The notes under the pieces were generated by a model. That model searched no databases. It saw only the letters and a program-made list of their open reading frames with translations, and had not been told where the DNA came from. From positions 1 to 34,749 of the forward strand of contig WNDX01000033.1 in the NCBI GenBank assembly GCA_009914615.1: 34,749 bases of DNA. Direction: 5' to 3'. This DNA comes from Herbaspirillum frisingense (GTDB taxonomy: Bacteria > Pseudomonadota > Gammaproteobacteria > Burkholderiales > Burkholderiaceae_D). Below, piece after piece: positions 8,964 through 18,312 of this stretch (positions within the stretch are counted from its first letter, which is position 1; each line of letters starts with the position of its first letter). A program made the position numbers and the translations under genes.

Positions 8964-11588
8964 ATGAACTCAGCCGAAATTCGCGACAAGTTTCTGAAAT
9001 TCTTTGAATCCCAAGGACACACCATCGTCCGGTCTTCCAGCCTGGTTCCGGGCAACGATCCGACCCTGCTGTTCACCAACTCCGGCATGGTTCAGTTCAA
9101 GGACGTGTTCCTCGGCACCGACAAGCGCAATTACGTGCGCGCCGCGTCGGTGCAGCGCTGCCTGCGCGCCGGCGGCAAGCACAACGACCTGGAAAACGTG
9201 GGCTACACCGCCCGCCATCACACCTTCTTCGAAATGCTGGGCAACTGGTCCTTCGGCGATTACTTCAAGCGCGAATCGCTGAAGTGGGCCTGGGAACTGC
9301 TGACCAAGGTCTATGGCCTGCCGGCCGACAAGCTGTGGGCGACCGTCTACCAGACCGACGATGAAGCCTACGACATCTGGACCAAGGAAATCGGCCTGCC
9401 GCCCGAGCGCGTGGTGCGCATCGGCGACAACAAGGGCGCCCCCTACGCCTCGGACAACTTCTGGCAGATGGCCGAGACCGGCCCCTGCGGCCCTTGCTCG
9501 GAGATCTTCTACGACCACGGCCCGGACGTTTGGGGCGGCCCCCCGGGCAGCCCGGAGCAGGACGGCGACCGCTACATCGAGATCTGGAACAACGTGTTCA
9601 TGCAGTTCGACCGCCAGCTCGATCCGGCCACCGGCGAATACACGCTGACCCCGCTGCCGGCGCCTTGCGTGGATACCGGCATGGGCCTGGAGCGCCTGGC
9701 CGCGATCCTGCAGCACGTGCACAGCAACTATGAAATCGACCTGTTCCAGGCGCTGATCAAGGCGGCCGCGCGCGAAACCAACATCAGCGATCTGGGCAAT
9801 GCCTCGCTGCGCGTGATCGCCGATCACATCCGCGCGACCTCCTTCCTGATTGTTGACGGCGTCATTCCCGGCAACGAAGGCCGCGGCTACGTCCTGCGCC
9901 GCATCATCCGCCGCGCGCTGCGCCACGGCCACAAGCTGGGCCAGACCAAGCCGTTCTTCCACAAGCTGGTCAAGGATCTGGTGATCCAGATGGGCGCCGC
10001 CTATCCGGAACTGCCGGAAGCCGCCGAACGCGTCGAAATGGTCCTGAAGCAGGAAGAAGAACGCTTCGGCGAGACGCTGGAACACGGCATGAAGATCCTG
10101 GAAGCCGCGCTGGCCGCGAACTCCAGCAAGCTGGACGGCGAAACCGCCTTCACGCTGTACGACACCTACGGCTTCCCGCTGGACCTGACCGCCGACATCT
10201 GCCGCGAACGCAACGTCGAACTGGACGAGGCCGGCTTCGACGCCGCCATGGAACGCCAGAAGAGCGCCGCGCGCGCCGCCGGCAAGTTCAAGATGGCGGC
10301 CGCCATCGAGTACACCGGCGACAAGACCAAGTTCGTCGGCTATGAATCGCTGGCCCAGCAAGCCAAGGTGGTGGCGCTGTACGTCGCCGGCACCCCGGTG
10401 CAGAAGCTGGACGCCGGCCAGGACGCCATCGTGGTGCTGGACACCACCCCGTTCTACGCCGAATCCGGCGGCCAGAGCGGTGATGCCGGCGCGCTGGAAG
10501 CCGCCGGCGGCCTGTTCGCCGTGGCCGATACGCAAAAGATCCAGGCCGACGTGTTCGGCCACCATGGCCAACTGATCCAGGGCAGCCTGGCCGTGGGCGA
10601 CACCGTGCAAGCCAAGGTCGATGCCGGCCAGCGCGCGCGCACCATGCGCAATCACTCGGCCACCCACCTGATGCACAAGGCCCTGCGCGAAGTACTGGGC
10701 GTGCACGTGGCCCAGAAGGGCTCGCTGGTGGACGCCGACAAGACCCGTTTCGACTTCAGCCACAACGCGCCGATGACCGCCGAGGAAATCCGTCGCGTGG
10801 AAGACATCGTCAATCGTGAAGTGCTGGCCAACATCGCCACCGGCGCCAAGCTGATGGGCTATGACGACGCCATCGCCGCCGGCGCCATGGCGCTGTTCGG
10901 CGAGAAGTACGGCGACCAGGTGCGCGTGCTGTCCATCGGCACCTCGACCGAGCTGTGCGGCGGCACTCACGTGGAGCGCACCGGCGACATCGGCCTGTTC
11001 AAGATCGTGTCCGAAGGCGGCGTGGCCGCCGGCATCCGCCGCGTCGAAGCCGTCACCGGCGAAGGCGCGCTGGCGCTGGTGCAGTCGCTGTCTGCCCGCG
11101 TGGCCGAAGCGGCCGCCGCGCTCAAGACCCAGCCGGAAGAACTGCTGCCGCGCATCGGCCAGGTGCAGGATCAGGTCAAGGCGCTGGAAAAGGAACTGGC
11201 GTCGCTGAAGTCCAAGCTGGCTTCCAGCCAGGGCGATGAACTGGTGACCCAGGCCGTCGACATCAAGGGCATCAAGGTGCTGGCCGCGACGCTGGAAGGC
11301 GCCGACGTCGCCACCCTGCGCGAGACCATGGACAAACTGAAGGACAAGCTCAAGACCGCCGCCATCGTGCTGGCCTCCGTCAAGGACGGCAAGGTCAGCC
11401 TGATTGCAGGCGTCACTGCCGACGCCACCGCCAAGGTCAAGGCCGGCGAGCTGGTCAACTTTGTCGCCCAGCAGGTCGGCGGCAAGGGCGGCGGCCGTCC
11501 CGACATGGCCCAGGCCGGCGGCACCGAGCCAGCCGGTCTGCCGGGTGCGCTGCAAGGCGTGGCCGACTGGGTGAGCGCCAAGCTCTGA
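8964..11588 (+). CDS. alaS: Alanyl-tRNA synthetase
   Basis: Charges tRNA-Ala and edits mischarged Ser/Gly; 874 residues, the normal full length. The class II catalytic core opens the protein ([15 protein letters not shown]) and carries [18 protein letters not shown] and the motif 2 region [19 protein letters not shown]. The editing domain has its zinc site: HSATH at 564-568 and CGGTH at 665-669. The C-Ala domain ends with the conserved glycine-rich [15 protein letters not shown]. The frame is open to 8784, but the ATG at 8964 matches the family N-terminus. A promoter with a perfect TATAAT lies 86 bases upstream. The NUDIX gene follows after 48 bases and may be co-transcribed. Confidence 0.98.
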   Translation: MNSAEIRDKFLKFFESQGHTIVRSSSLVPGNDPTLLFTNSGMVQFKDVFLGTDKRNYVRAASVQRCLRAGGKHNDLENVGYTARHHTFFEMLGNWSFGDYFKRESLKWAWELLTKVYGLPADKLWATVYQTDDEAYDIWTKEIGLPPERVVRIGDNKGAPYASDNFWQMAETGPCGPCSEIFYDHGPDVWGGPPGSPEQDGDRYIEIWNNVFMQFDRQLDPATGEYTLTPLPAPCVDTGMGLERLAAILQHVHSNYEIDLFQALIKAAARETNISDLGNASLRVIADHIRATSFLIVDGVIPGNEGRGYVLRRIIRRALRHGHKLGQTKPFFHKLVKDLVIQMGAAYPELPEAAERVEMVLKQEEERFGETLEHGMKILEAALAANSSKLDGETAFTLYDTYGFPLDLTADICRERNVELDEAGFDAAMERQKSAARAAGKFKMAAAIEYTGDKTKFVGYESLAQQAKVVALYVAGTPVQKLDAGQDAIVVLDTTPFYAESGGQSGDAGALEAAGGLFAVADTQKIQADVFGHHGQLIQGSLAVGDTVQAKVDAGQRARTMRNHSATHLMHKALREVLGVHVAQKGSLVDADKTRFDFSHNAPMTAEEIRRVEDIVNREVLANIATGAKLMGYDDAIAAGAMALFGEKYGDQVRVLSIGTSTELCGGTHVERTGDIGLFKIVSEGGVAAGIRRVEAVTGEGALALVQSLSARVAEAAAALKTQPEELLPRIGQVQDQVKALEKELASLKSKLASSQGDELVTQAVDIKGIKVLAATLEGADVATLRETMDKLKDKLKTAAIVLASVKDGKVSLIAGVTADATAKVKAGELVNFVAQQVGGKGGGRPDMAQAGGTEPAGLPGALQGVADWVSAKL

Positions 11589-11636
11589 TCCATCCGCATT
11601 GATCGACAGTCCCATCAACAGGCCACGGAGAGCCCG

Positions 11637-12191
11637 ATGAGCGATTTCAAGTTTTGCCCGGTCTGCGCGACTTCCCTGGAGTTGCGCGCCGACGAAGGGG
11701 AAGCCGGCAAGGTTCGCCTGGCCTGCCCCGATGGTCACTGGACCCATTGGGACAACCCCTTGCCGGTGCTGGCCGGGCTGGTTGAAATCGACGGCAAGAT
11801 GCTCACCGCGCGCAACGCCGCTTGGGCCGAAGGCCGCTTCGCCCTGATCACCGGTTTCATGGAGCGCGGCGAGACGCCTGAGCAAGGCATCGCCCGCGAG
11901 CTCAAGGAAGAAACCGATCTCGACGCGCAGCACGTGGAGCTGATCGGCGTCTATGAATTCATTCGCAAGAACGAACTGATCATCGCCTATTACGTGAAGG
12001 CGACCGGCGTCATCAAGCTGTCGCCGGAACTGGTGGAATATCGCCTCTCCGATCCGGCCGATCTGCGCCCCTGGCCGGCCGGCACCGGCCATGCAGTGGC
12101 GGACTGGATGCGCTCGCGCGAGCTGCCGGTTCAGTACGTGGAATTCGCCGGTTCCAGCACGCCGATCGACACGCCTCAAGTGCTGAAGTAG
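11637..12191 (+). CDS. Zinc-ribbon NUDIX hydrolase
   Basis: Hydrolyses a nucleoside-diphosphate-linked substrate of unknown identity; 184 residues. The N-terminus is a small zinc ribbon (FCPVC near residues 6-10, then ACPDGHWTHWDN). The NUDIX core follows with the box GFMERGETPEQGIARELKEE, continuing TDL. The box fits G-x5-E-x7-REU-xEE, except that the final Gly of the consensus is Asp here. The metal-binding RE and EE residues are intact, so catalysis should be preserved. The arrangement resembles the NudC/NADH-pyrophosphatase neighbourhood, but the protein is shorter and lacks the full NudC N-terminal domain. GGAG precedes the ATG by about nine bases. It lies 48 bases after alaS, suggesting one operon. 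Confidence 0.85.
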   Translation: MSDFKFCPVCATSLELRADEGEAGKVRLACPDGHWTHWDNPLPVLAGLVEIDGKMLTARNAAWAEGRFALITGFMERGETPEQGIARELKEETDLDAQHVELIGVYEFIRKNELIIAYYVKATGVIKLSPELVEYRLSDPADLRPWPAGTGHAVADWMRSRELPVQYVEFAGSSTPIDTPQVLK

Positions 12192-12300
12192 CCCGCATCG
12201 GAAATGTTGGGGTAAGCACCATTTAGTTGCTTTTGCACAAGCTTAGTGCGCCGAATACAACATATCTTGTGCGACGCATCAACTCGGCGCATCTTTGCAG

Positions 12301-12306
12301 TAAAAT
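12301..12306 (+). promoter_or_regulatory. Possible -10 box for the TusA-like gene
   Basis: TAAAAT stands 34 bases upstream of the TusA-like ATG in an AT-enriched gap, suggesting the gene has its own promoter. No good -35 is seen at 16-18 bases. Confidence 0.4.
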
Positions 12307-12339
12307 CGTTTTCGTTGTGTTCCATTTTGAGTCGAAGTA

Positions 12340-12579
12340 ATGACCACCATTGAATTTCACCGGGAACTGGATGCGCGTGGCCTCAACTGTCCGCTGCCCA
12401 TCCTGAAGACCAAGAAAGCCCTGGCCGATATGGCAAGCGGCCAAGTGCTCAGGGTCACCGCCACCGATACCGGTTCCGTGCGCGATTTCCAGGCCTTCGC
12501 CAAGCAGACCGGCAACGCGCTGCTGGAGCAGTCGCAGAACGATGAACATGAGTTCATCTTCTTCATGAAGCGCAAGTAA
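12340..12579 (+). CDS. TusA/SirA-family sulfurtransferase
   Basis: A 79-residue cytoplasmic sulfur carrier of the TusA/YedF/SirA fold. The family signature is complete: LDARGLNCPLPILKTKKAL, with the sulfur-accepting Cys in the CPxP motif near residue 18. It continues with SGQVLRVTATDTGSVRDFQAFAK, a standard TusA segment. In E. coli TusA passes sulfur on for 2-thiouridine synthesis in tRNA; paralogues serve other sulfur or redox paths. No tusBCDE genes are near, so the recipient is unknown. It follows the NUDIX gene by about 150 bases, probably with its own promoter (TAAAAT at 12301). A bidirectional terminator lies downstream. Confidence 0.92.
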   Translation: MTTIEFHRELDARGLNCPLPILKTKKALADMASGQVLRVTATDTGSVRDFQAFAKQTGNALLEQSQNDEHEFIFFMKRK

Positions 12580-12600
12580 TCCCCCGCCGCAGACAGGCTT

Positions 12601-12625
12601 CGCGCAGGTGCAGCAAATCTGCGCG
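12601..12625 (+). other. Hairpin after the TusA-like gene
   Basis: CGCGCAG and CTGCGCG form a 7-bp perfect stem around an 11-base loop. It has no T tract and lies just before the main terminator, so it probably contributes to mRNA end structure. Confidence 0.4.
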
Positions 12626-12634
12626 AAACCTCCA

Positions 12635-14311
12635 CTAGGCAGCATGCAAAAAGCCCGCAGATGCGGGCTTTTTTGTTGTCCATGCGACACGCCGTTCGGC
12701 GTGCCGCCGAGGGGCTTCAAAACTCCGGATGGAAGCTCTCGGCGCGGGCGATCGGCCAGAATTTTCATAGACCTGATAGCGGTAATTGCCATCCAGCAGG
12801 TCATTGGGTTGCAGATACTTCAGCACATTGGACATCAGCTGAATCTCGTGATCGTTGATGCGCCGGACAATGTGATGCGGACGCAGCGCCGAGGTATGCG
12901 GCAGGCCGGCCGCCTGCACCAGTTCCTGCAGCGCGTGCAGCGTGCTCTGGTGGAAGCGATAAACGCGCTCGGCCTTGTCCGGCACCACCAGCGCGCGGGC
13001 GCGGCTGGCGTTCTGGGTCGCCACGCCGGTCGGGCAGCGGTCTGTATGGCAACTCTGCGACTGGATGCAGCCCAGCGCGAACATGAAGCCGCGCGCCGAA
13101 TTGCACCAGTCCGCGCCCAGCGCCAGCGTGCGCGCGACGTCGAAGGCGGTGACGATCTTGCCGCCGGCGCCGATCTTGACCTTGTCGCGCAGGCCGATGC
13201 CGACCAGGGTGTTGTGCACCATCAGCAAGCCTTCCTGCAACGGCATGCCGACGTGATCGACGAACTCCAGCGGCGCGGCGCCGGTGCCGCCTTCCGAGCC
13301 ATCCACGGTGATGAAGTCGGGCACGATGCCGGTCTTCACCATGGCCTTGGCGATGCCGAAGAATTCCCACGGGTGGCCCACGCACATCTTGATGCCCACC
13401 GGCTTGCCGCCGCTGCGCTGGCGCAGCTTCTCGATGAATTCCAGCAGGCCGATCGGCGTCGAGAACGAGGAGTGCACGGCCGGCGAGATGCAGTCGATAC
13501 CCATCGGGATGCCGCGCGTGGCGGAGATTTCCGGCGTGATCTTGGCCGCCGGCAGCACGCCGCCGTGGCCGGGTTTGGCGCCTTGCGAGAGCTTGACCTC
13601 GATCATCTTGATCTGCGGCGCCTGCGCCTGCACGGCGAATTTCTCTTCGTCGAAACTGCCGTCGGCGTTGCGGCAGCCGAAGTAGCCGGACGCCACCTGC
13701 CACACCAGGTCGCCGCCGAATTCGCGATGGTATTCCGAGACCGAGCCCTCGCCGGTGTCGTGCGCGAAATTGCCCTTCTTGGCGCCCTTGTTCAAGGCCA
13801 TGATGGCATTGGCCGAGAGCGAGCCAAAACTCATCGCCGACACGTTGAATACCGACATCGAATACGGCTGGGCGCGGCCTTCACCGACCAGCACGCGGAA
13901 ATCGTGGCTGGCGATCTTGGTGGGCGAGAGCGAGTGGCCTATCCATTCATGGCCGCCTTGCTGCATGTCCAGCTCGGTGCCGAACGGACGGCTATCGACG
14001 TCGGCCTTGGCGCGCTGATAGACGATGCTGCGCTTCTTGCGCGAGAACGGGCGGCCATCCATCTCGCCTTCGAAGAAGTACTGGCGGATTTCCGGGCGGA
14101 TCGATTCGAACATGAAGCGGAAGTGGCCGATCAGCGGATAGTTGCGCAACACCGCATGTTTGCGCTGGATCAGGTCGCGGATGCCGATCGCCGAGAAAAT
14201 CAGGGGAATCAGCGCCCAGCCCCAGTTGATGTATTGGCCCGCAGCCAGCAGCAGCAGGGCGGTGGTGAGGATGATGACCGACCAGAACACGAAATAACGG
14301 TTTGCCCACAT
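12635..14311 (-). CDS. FMN-binding glutamate synthase family protein, C-terminus probably frameshifted
   Basis: A 558-residue protein as read. Two N-terminal membrane segments (about 7-24 and 30-45) precede a glutamate synthase central/FMN-binding barrel. It carries SAMSFGSLS, GGVLPAAKI, DGSEGGTGAAP and a CIQSQSCHTDRCPTGVATQ cluster motif like the 3Fe-4S site of GltB. There is no glutaminase domain, so this is the stand-alone FMN oxidoreductase type of unknown substrate. The last 40 codons are odd: after YRYQVYEN the frame gives low-quality sequence and runs through the terminator. One extra T near 12759-12765 would give FWPIARAESFHPEF and a stop at 12717-12719, just before the terminator. 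I infer a one-base deletion or sequencing error; the domain itself is intact. Confidence 0.85.
   Translation of the reverse strand: MWANRYFVFWSVIILTTALLLLAAGQYINWGWALIPLIFSAIGIRDLIQRKHAVLRNYPLIGHFRFMFESIRPEIRQYFFEGEMDGRPFSRKKRSIVYQRAKADVDSRPFGTELDMQQGGHEWIGHSLSPTKIASHDFRVLVGEGRAQPYSMSVFNVSAMSFGSLSANAIMALNKGAKKGNFAHDTGEGSVSEYHREFGGDLVWQVASGYFGCRNADGSFDEEKFAVQAQAPQIKMIEVKLSQGAKPGHGGVLPAAKITPEISATRGIPMGIDCISPAVHSSFSTPIGLLEFIEKLRQRSGGKPVGIKMCVGHPWEFFGIAKAMVKTGIVPDFITVDGSEGGTGAAPLEFVDHVGMPLQEGLLMVHNTLVGIGLRDKVKIGAGGKIVTAFDVARTLALGADWCNSARGFMFALGCIQSQSCHTDRCPTGVATQNASRARALVVPDKAERVYRFHQSTLHALQELVQAAGLPHTSALRPHHIVRRINDHEIQLMSNVLKYLQPNDLLDGNYRYQVYENSGRSPAPRASIRSFEAPRRHAERRVAWTTKKPASAGFLHAA
12648..12675. 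terminator. Bidirectional intrinsic terminator
   Basis: AAAAAGCCCGC and GCGGGCTTTTTT flank a 4-base AGAT loop, so both strands have a GC stem followed by a run of Ts. It serves the TusA-like gene on plus. It should also serve the glutamate synthase-like gene on minus, whose uninterrupted frame nevertheless runs through it; that oddity points to a frameshift in the gene. Confidence 0.9.
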
Positions 14312-14368
14312 GATGAAAGTCCGCTTGTTGTCATTGTTGAGCCGATACGTTCCGGCTTGCGGGCGTAT

Positions 14369-14397
14369 GGCGGCGTTTGCAGAATTCTAACGCCGCC
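14369..14397. promoter_or_regulatory. Perfect inverted repeat between divergent genes
   Basis: GGCGGCGTT and AACGCCGCC (9 bp, perfect) flank an 11-base AT-richer centre. It lies 58 bases upstream of the glutamate synthase-like gene and well upstream of the c-di-GMP gene. It could be an operator or a transcript hairpin; no regulator can be named. Confidence 0.4.
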
Positions 14398-14500
14398 GCT
14401 GAGCCGGGGTGTGGGACGAACTGAAGGGTCTTTCCGCTCGATTTACCCGGACGGGATGCGCACGGCGGCGTGCAAGCTCGTTTTTGCGCCAATGGCATCC

Positions 14501-14522
14501 TTATTGCTTAGACGAAGCATAA
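14501..14522. promoter_or_regulatory. Imperfect palindrome upstream of the GGDEF-EAL gene
   Basis: TTATtGCTT-agacg-AAGCATAA forms a near-perfect dyad about 90 bases before the ATG. It is AT-rich compared with its surroundings, so it may overlap the promoter or an operator. The rest of the 300-base divergent gap shows no gene. Confidence 0.35.
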
Positions 14523-14611
14523 AGGGCGCCGTCCTGGGGATAGGGCGGCCGAGCCACGCCTACATCACCTACCTACACACTTCGCAGCGGGGCGAGACAC
14601 GCGATGTCTTT

Positions 14612-16771
14612 ATGAAAACAGCAGCTTCATCGGCCATGTGCGGCCAAGATTCGCCCGTTGTCGCCATTTCGCGCTCGCCGCGCCTGCTGGAGACCTTGCT
14701 CGCCAACCTGGACGGCGTGGTCTATCGCTGCCGCGATGACGGACAGTGGACCATGGAATTCGTCAGCGAGGGTTGCCTGGCGCTGACCGGCTATCTCCCG
14801 GAAGACCTGCTGTTGAACCAGCGTCTGTCGTTTCTGGAGCTGATCCATCCCGAGGACCGCCAGATGGTGCGCGCCCATGTGGCCGATTGCTTGCGCAGCA
14901 AGCGTCGCATCGACATCGAATACCGCATCGTGCGCGCCGACGGCGCGCCGCGCTGGGTCTGGGGCCGCGGCGTGGGAATCTACAATGCGACGGGCAAGGT
15001 CGAGGCGCTGGAAGGATTCATGCAGGACGTGACCGAGCGCAAGGAGGCGGCGCAGGCGCTGCAAGAGGCGGAGCGGCGTTATCGCAGCATCTTCGAGAAC
15101 GCCATCGAAGGCGTGTTCCAGACCACGCCCGACGGCACCTATATCGCCGTCAATCCGGCGCTGGCGCGCATCTACGGTTACCGCTCGCCGGAAGACCTGA
15201 TCGTCGGCTTGCGCGACATCAGCCACCAGCTTTACGTCGAGCCCGATCGCCGCGTCGAGTTCATGCGCCTGATGGAGGAACGCGGCTCGGTGTCGAATTT
15301 CGAGTCGCGCGTCTATCGGCGCGACGGCGACATCATCTGGATCTCGGAAAACGCGCGCGCCGTCTATGACGACGCCGGCCACCTGAGCTGCTACGAAGGC
15401 ACAGTGGAAGCCATCACCGAGCGCAAGCTCTACGAGGCCGAGATGCGCCACCAGGCCACGCACGACGCGCTGACCGGGCTGCCCAACCGCAACATGCTGC
15501 ACGACCACCTGCAGCGGGCGATCGAGATCGCGCGTCAGCGCGGCGGGCTGACCGCGGTCGCCTTCGTCGATCTCGACCAGTTCAAGTTCATCAACGACAG
15601 TCTCGGCCACCAGGTCGGCGACGAGCTGCTCAAGACCGTGGCGCAGCGCCTGCAATCCTGCCTGCGCGACACCGACATGGTGGCGCGCCAGGGCGGTGAC
15701 GAGTTCGTGCTGGTGTTGCAGAACCAGACCGGCGGCGAGGCCGGCATCGCCGAAGTGATGCAGCGCATCCTGGCGGCGGTGTCGCGTCCCTGGCCGGCGG
15801 GGGATCGCGAGTTCCACATCACCTCCAGCATCGGCGTGAGCCGCTATCCGGCGGATGGCAAGGATGTGGAGACTTTGCTCAAGAATGCCGATTCGGCGAT
15901 GTACAAGGCAAAGGAGCAGGGGCGTAATAATTTCCAGTTTTTCGCGCCGTGGATGGATACCCAGGTCAGCAATCGCCTGGAGATGCTGATCAGCCTGCGC
16001 CGCGCGCTCGATCAGGAGGAGTTCAAGCTGTTCTACCAGCCCAAGCTGAGCCTGAAGGACGGCAGCATCATCGGCGCCGAGGCGCTGATCCGCTGGGAGT
16101 CGCCGGAGCAGGGCATGGTGCCGCCGGACCGCTTCATCCCGTTTGCCGAAGAGGCCGGGCTGATCGTCCCCATCGGTGAATGGGTACTGCGTACCGCCTG
16201 CCGCCAGAACAAGGCCTGGCAGGAGGATGGCTTGCCGCCGATCCCGGTGGCAGTGAACCTGTCGCCGCGCCAGATGAACCAGGCGCTGCCGGATTTCGTG
16301 GCCGGGGTGCTGGAACAGAGCGGCCTAGCGGCCTCCTGGCTGGAGCTGGAAATCACCGAAAACGTGGTCATGAAGGACGCCGAGAAGACCGTGGCGACCT
16401 TGCATACCTTGAAGCGCCTGGGCTTGCAGATCTCGGTGGACGATTTCGGCACCGGCTACTCCAGCCTGTCATACCTGCGCCGCTTCCCGGTGGATGCGCT
16501 GAAGATCGACAAGTCCTTCGTGCGCGACATCGCGCGCGACGCCGACAGTGCAGCCATCGTCAAGGCAGTGATCTCGCTGGCGCATATCCTTAACCTGCGG
16601 GTCATCGCGGAAGGGGTGGAGGATGAGGAGCAGCATGCTTTCCTGCGGGAAAACGGCTGCGACGAAGTACAGGGTTATTATTTTGGCAAGCCCATGGCGG
16701 TGGCCGACTTTACCGCCCGGCTCAAGGAGGAGGCGCGGCGGCGTGCCTCCGGCGAACTGACGGCGGACTGA
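14612..16771 (+). CDS. PAS-PAS-GGDEF-EAL cyclic-di-GMP enzyme
   Basis: A 719-residue cytoplasmic signalling protein with no membrane segment. PAS domain 1 spans about 25-145 (WVWGRG, GFMQDVTERK) and PAS domain 2 about 150-280 (YRSIFENAIEGVFQT, then WISENARAVYD and EAITERK). The GGDEF domain (about 285-450) has an intact GGDEF at 361-365. The EAL domain (about 465-710) has an intact EAL at 490-492, DDFGTGYSSLSYL and the KIDKSFV loop. Both cyclase and phosphodiesterase activity are therefore possible; which dominates cannot be read. The frame is open far upstream to 12608 but opposite another gene; the ATG at 14612 precedes a natural N-terminus, though its ribosome-binding site is weak. A divergent neighbour shares a 300-base gap. 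Confidence 0.93.
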   Translation: MKTAASSAMCGQDSPVVAISRSPRLLETLLANLDGVVYRCRDDGQWTMEFVSEGCLALTGYLPEDLLLNQRLSFLELIHPEDRQMVRAHVADCLRSKRRIDIEYRIVRADGAPRWVWGRGVGIYNATGKVEALEGFMQDVTERKEAAQALQEAERRYRSIFENAIEGVFQTTPDGTYIAVNPALARIYGYRSPEDLIVGLRDISHQLYVEPDRRVEFMRLMEERGSVSNFESRVYRRDGDIIWISENARAVYDDAGHLSCYEGTVEAITERKLYEAEMRHQATHDALTGLPNRNMLHDHLQRAIEIARQRGGLTAVAFVDLDQFKFINDSLGHQVGDELLKTVAQRLQSCLRDTDMVARQGGDEFVLVLQNQTGGEAGIAEVMQRILAAVSRPWPAGDREFHITSSIGVSRYPADGKDVETLLKNADSAMYKAKEQGRNNFQFFAPWMDTQVSNRLEMLISLRRALDQEEFKLFYQPKLSLKDGSIIGAEALIRWESPEQGMVPPDRFIPFAEEAGLIVPIGEWVLRTACRQNKAWQEDGLPPIPVAVNLSPRQMNQALPDFVAGVLEQSGLAASWLELEITENVVMKDAEKTVATLHTLKRLGLQISVDDFGTGYSSLSYLRRFPVDALKIDKSFVRDIARDADSAAIVKAVISLAHILNLRVIAEGVEDEEQHAFLRENGCDEVQGYYFGKPMAVADFTARLKEEARRRASGELTAD

Positions 16772-17196
16772 CAAGATCAGCAAATAATTGTTTGAGGGCC
16801 GCAACAGCGCCCAACCCCGGAAATCTTTGTGCTACACTCCGCGCAGTAACTTTTATGCCTTGCGTCCGACCGCCGCATCCTGTGCGGCAACAACGGCTCC
16901 ATGACGCAAGGCCGGTAGTTGAAAAGGTGCAGATCGGCCGTCCGCAACCCCGCGACATGACGGCTTTGCGAAAGCGCGATATCCCCGCGACGCCGATTTG
17001 CCCGGGTCTTAAATTCCAGCTCATTCAATCTCCTAAAAATCGGGCACCGGAAAGCAGCGCCACCGCATCATGCATAGCGCAGCAGGTTTGCCGCACCCGG
17101 CTCCTTGGGGCGCCGTGAATGGCCGCAACCACGCCGGGCTGAGTACAAGCTACAAGCCGAACTTTTGTTTAACAACAAGACGCACAAGAGTCGTAC
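16772..17196 (+). other. Gene-free 425-base leader region before scpB with nested hairpins
   Basis: No convincing gene. A possible -10 (TACACT, 16833-16838) is followed by two nested perfect stems. The outer one is GCCTTGCGTC (16857-16866) with GACGCAAGGC (16903-16912). The inner one is GCCGCA (16872-16877) with TGCGGC (16883-16888). This could be a structured 5' leader of the scpB-rluB mRNA or a free RNA. A 108-codon frame (16792-17118) crosses it but has no ribosome-binding site or recognisable sequence. Confidence 0.4.
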
Positions 17197-18312
17197 ATGA
17201 ATATTGCTGAGGCGAAGAAAGTCCTCGAAACCGCATTGCTTTGCACGCATGAGCCTTTATCGATCAATGACCTGAAGAAGCTGTACGCCGACCCCGAGAG
17301 CGAACAAGCCAGCGAGATCAATGCCGAGATCATCCGGCAGATGCTCGACGAGCTGCGCACCGAGTGGGCCGACAAGGGGGTGGAGGTCGTCAGCCTGTCC
17401 ACCGGCTGGCGTTTCCAGAGTCGTCCGGAGATGAAGGTCTATCTCGAACGCCTGAATCCGGAAAAACCGCCGAAATACACGCGCGCCACGCTGGAAACCC
17501 TGGCCATCATTGCCTATCGCCAGCCGGTGACGCGCGGCGACATCGAAGAGATCCGCGGCGTCGCGGTGAATTCGCAGACCATCAAGATGCTGGAAGAGCG
17601 TGGCTGGATCGAGTCGATCGGCCATCGCGACGTGCCGGGACGGCCGGCGCTGTTTGCCACGACCCGCAAGTTCCTGGATGACCTGGGACTGAGCTCGCTG
17701 GAAGAGTTGCCGCCGCTGCAGAACGTCGGCGGCGAAGCCGCGGTGCAGGGCGCGCTGCTGGAGCTGCAGGCACTGGAAGGCGGCGTGACCGCGCTGGCCG
17801 GTGCGGCAGGGGAGGAAGGCGAAGGCGAGGCTCAGGAGCCGCCGGTGCAGGACGATGGTCAGCTTGAACTGGGCGAGGCGTCCGCGGAAGATGAGGCGGC
17901 GCCTGAAGAACCGGGCGAGTCGGCATCCGAGGCCGAACCGGTCGCCGTGGCTTCCGAAGAAGATGCGATGAGCACCGGCGCCGCCGAGAACGTGGCGGGC
18001 GAGGTGAGCGAGACTGCGGAGGCAAGCGCGGCTGCCGATGCGCCGGCCGACGACGCTGCCGCCGGGCATGTGCCCGAGGCGCAGACAGATACTGCAGCAG
18101 CCCCGGGGGAAGAGGCTGCGCAAAGTGAACACGCTTCCGAAGAAGCGCAAGAACCTTTTGGACAAGACGTTGCCGTAACTGGCACAGAGGCCATCAAGAC
18201 CGCCGACGAAGCGGCAGGCGAGCACAACGACACCACCGAGCGGGCCGAAGAGCGGGAAGATGAAGCCGAACCGGGTCCGCAACATCAAGATTCGAAGAAT
18301 GAAGCCAACTAG
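17197..18312 (+). CDS. scpB: Segregation and condensation protein B with long acidic tail
   Basis: Subunit of the SMC-ScpA-ScpB condensin that compacts and segregates chromosomes. The first 195 or so of 371 residues are ScpB: two winged-helix domains with [20 protein letters not shown], then [19 protein letters not shown] and GRPALFATT. Standard ScpB is about 180-220 residues. Here a further 170 residues are low-complexity and strongly acidic (Ala, Glu, Asp, Gly). Such tails are seen in betaproteobacterial ScpB but are poorly understood. The ATG at 17197 begins [15 protein letters not shown], a normal ScpB start. scpA is not in the window. The 3' end overlaps the start of rluB, so the two are translationally coupled. 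Confidence 0.95.
   Translation: MNIAEAKKVLETALLCTHEPLSINDLKKLYADPESEQASEINAEIIRQMLDELRTEWADKGVEVVSLSTGWRFQSRPEMKVYLERLNPEKPPKYTRATLETLAIIAYRQPVTRGDIEEIRGVAVNSQTIKMLEERGWIESIGHRDVPGRPALFATTRKFLDDLGLSSLEELPPLQNVGGEAAVQGALLELQALEGGVTALAGAAGEEGEGEAQEPPVQDDGQLELGEASAEDEAAPEEPGESASEAEPVAVASEEDAMSTGAAENVAGEVSETAEASAAADAPADDAAAGHVPEAQTDTAAAPGEEAAQSEHASEEAQEPFGQDVAVTGTEAIKTADEAAGEHNDTTERAEEREDEAEPGPQHQDSKNEAN

Noticed and set aside
8970-12179. 1069-codon open frame on minus, antisense to alaS and the NUDIX gene
   Set aside because: It mirrors two certain genes in a GC-rich genome and is dominated by His, Gln, Gly, Ala and Val as antisense frames are. It has no recognisable domain or start.
12608-14611. 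Long upstream extension of the GGDEF-EAL frame
   Set aside because: It lies fully opposite the glutamate synthase-like gene, crosses a terminator, and has no domain; PAS sequence begins only after 14612.
15692-16090. Possible degeneracy of the GGDEF or EAL site
   Set aside because: Both signature motifs read intact, so there is no basis for calling either domain inactive.
16792-17118. 108-codon frame upstream of scpB
   Set aside because: No ribosome-binding site, Pro/Arg-rich sequence without familiar features, and it overlaps strong nested hairpins; an RNA role fits better.
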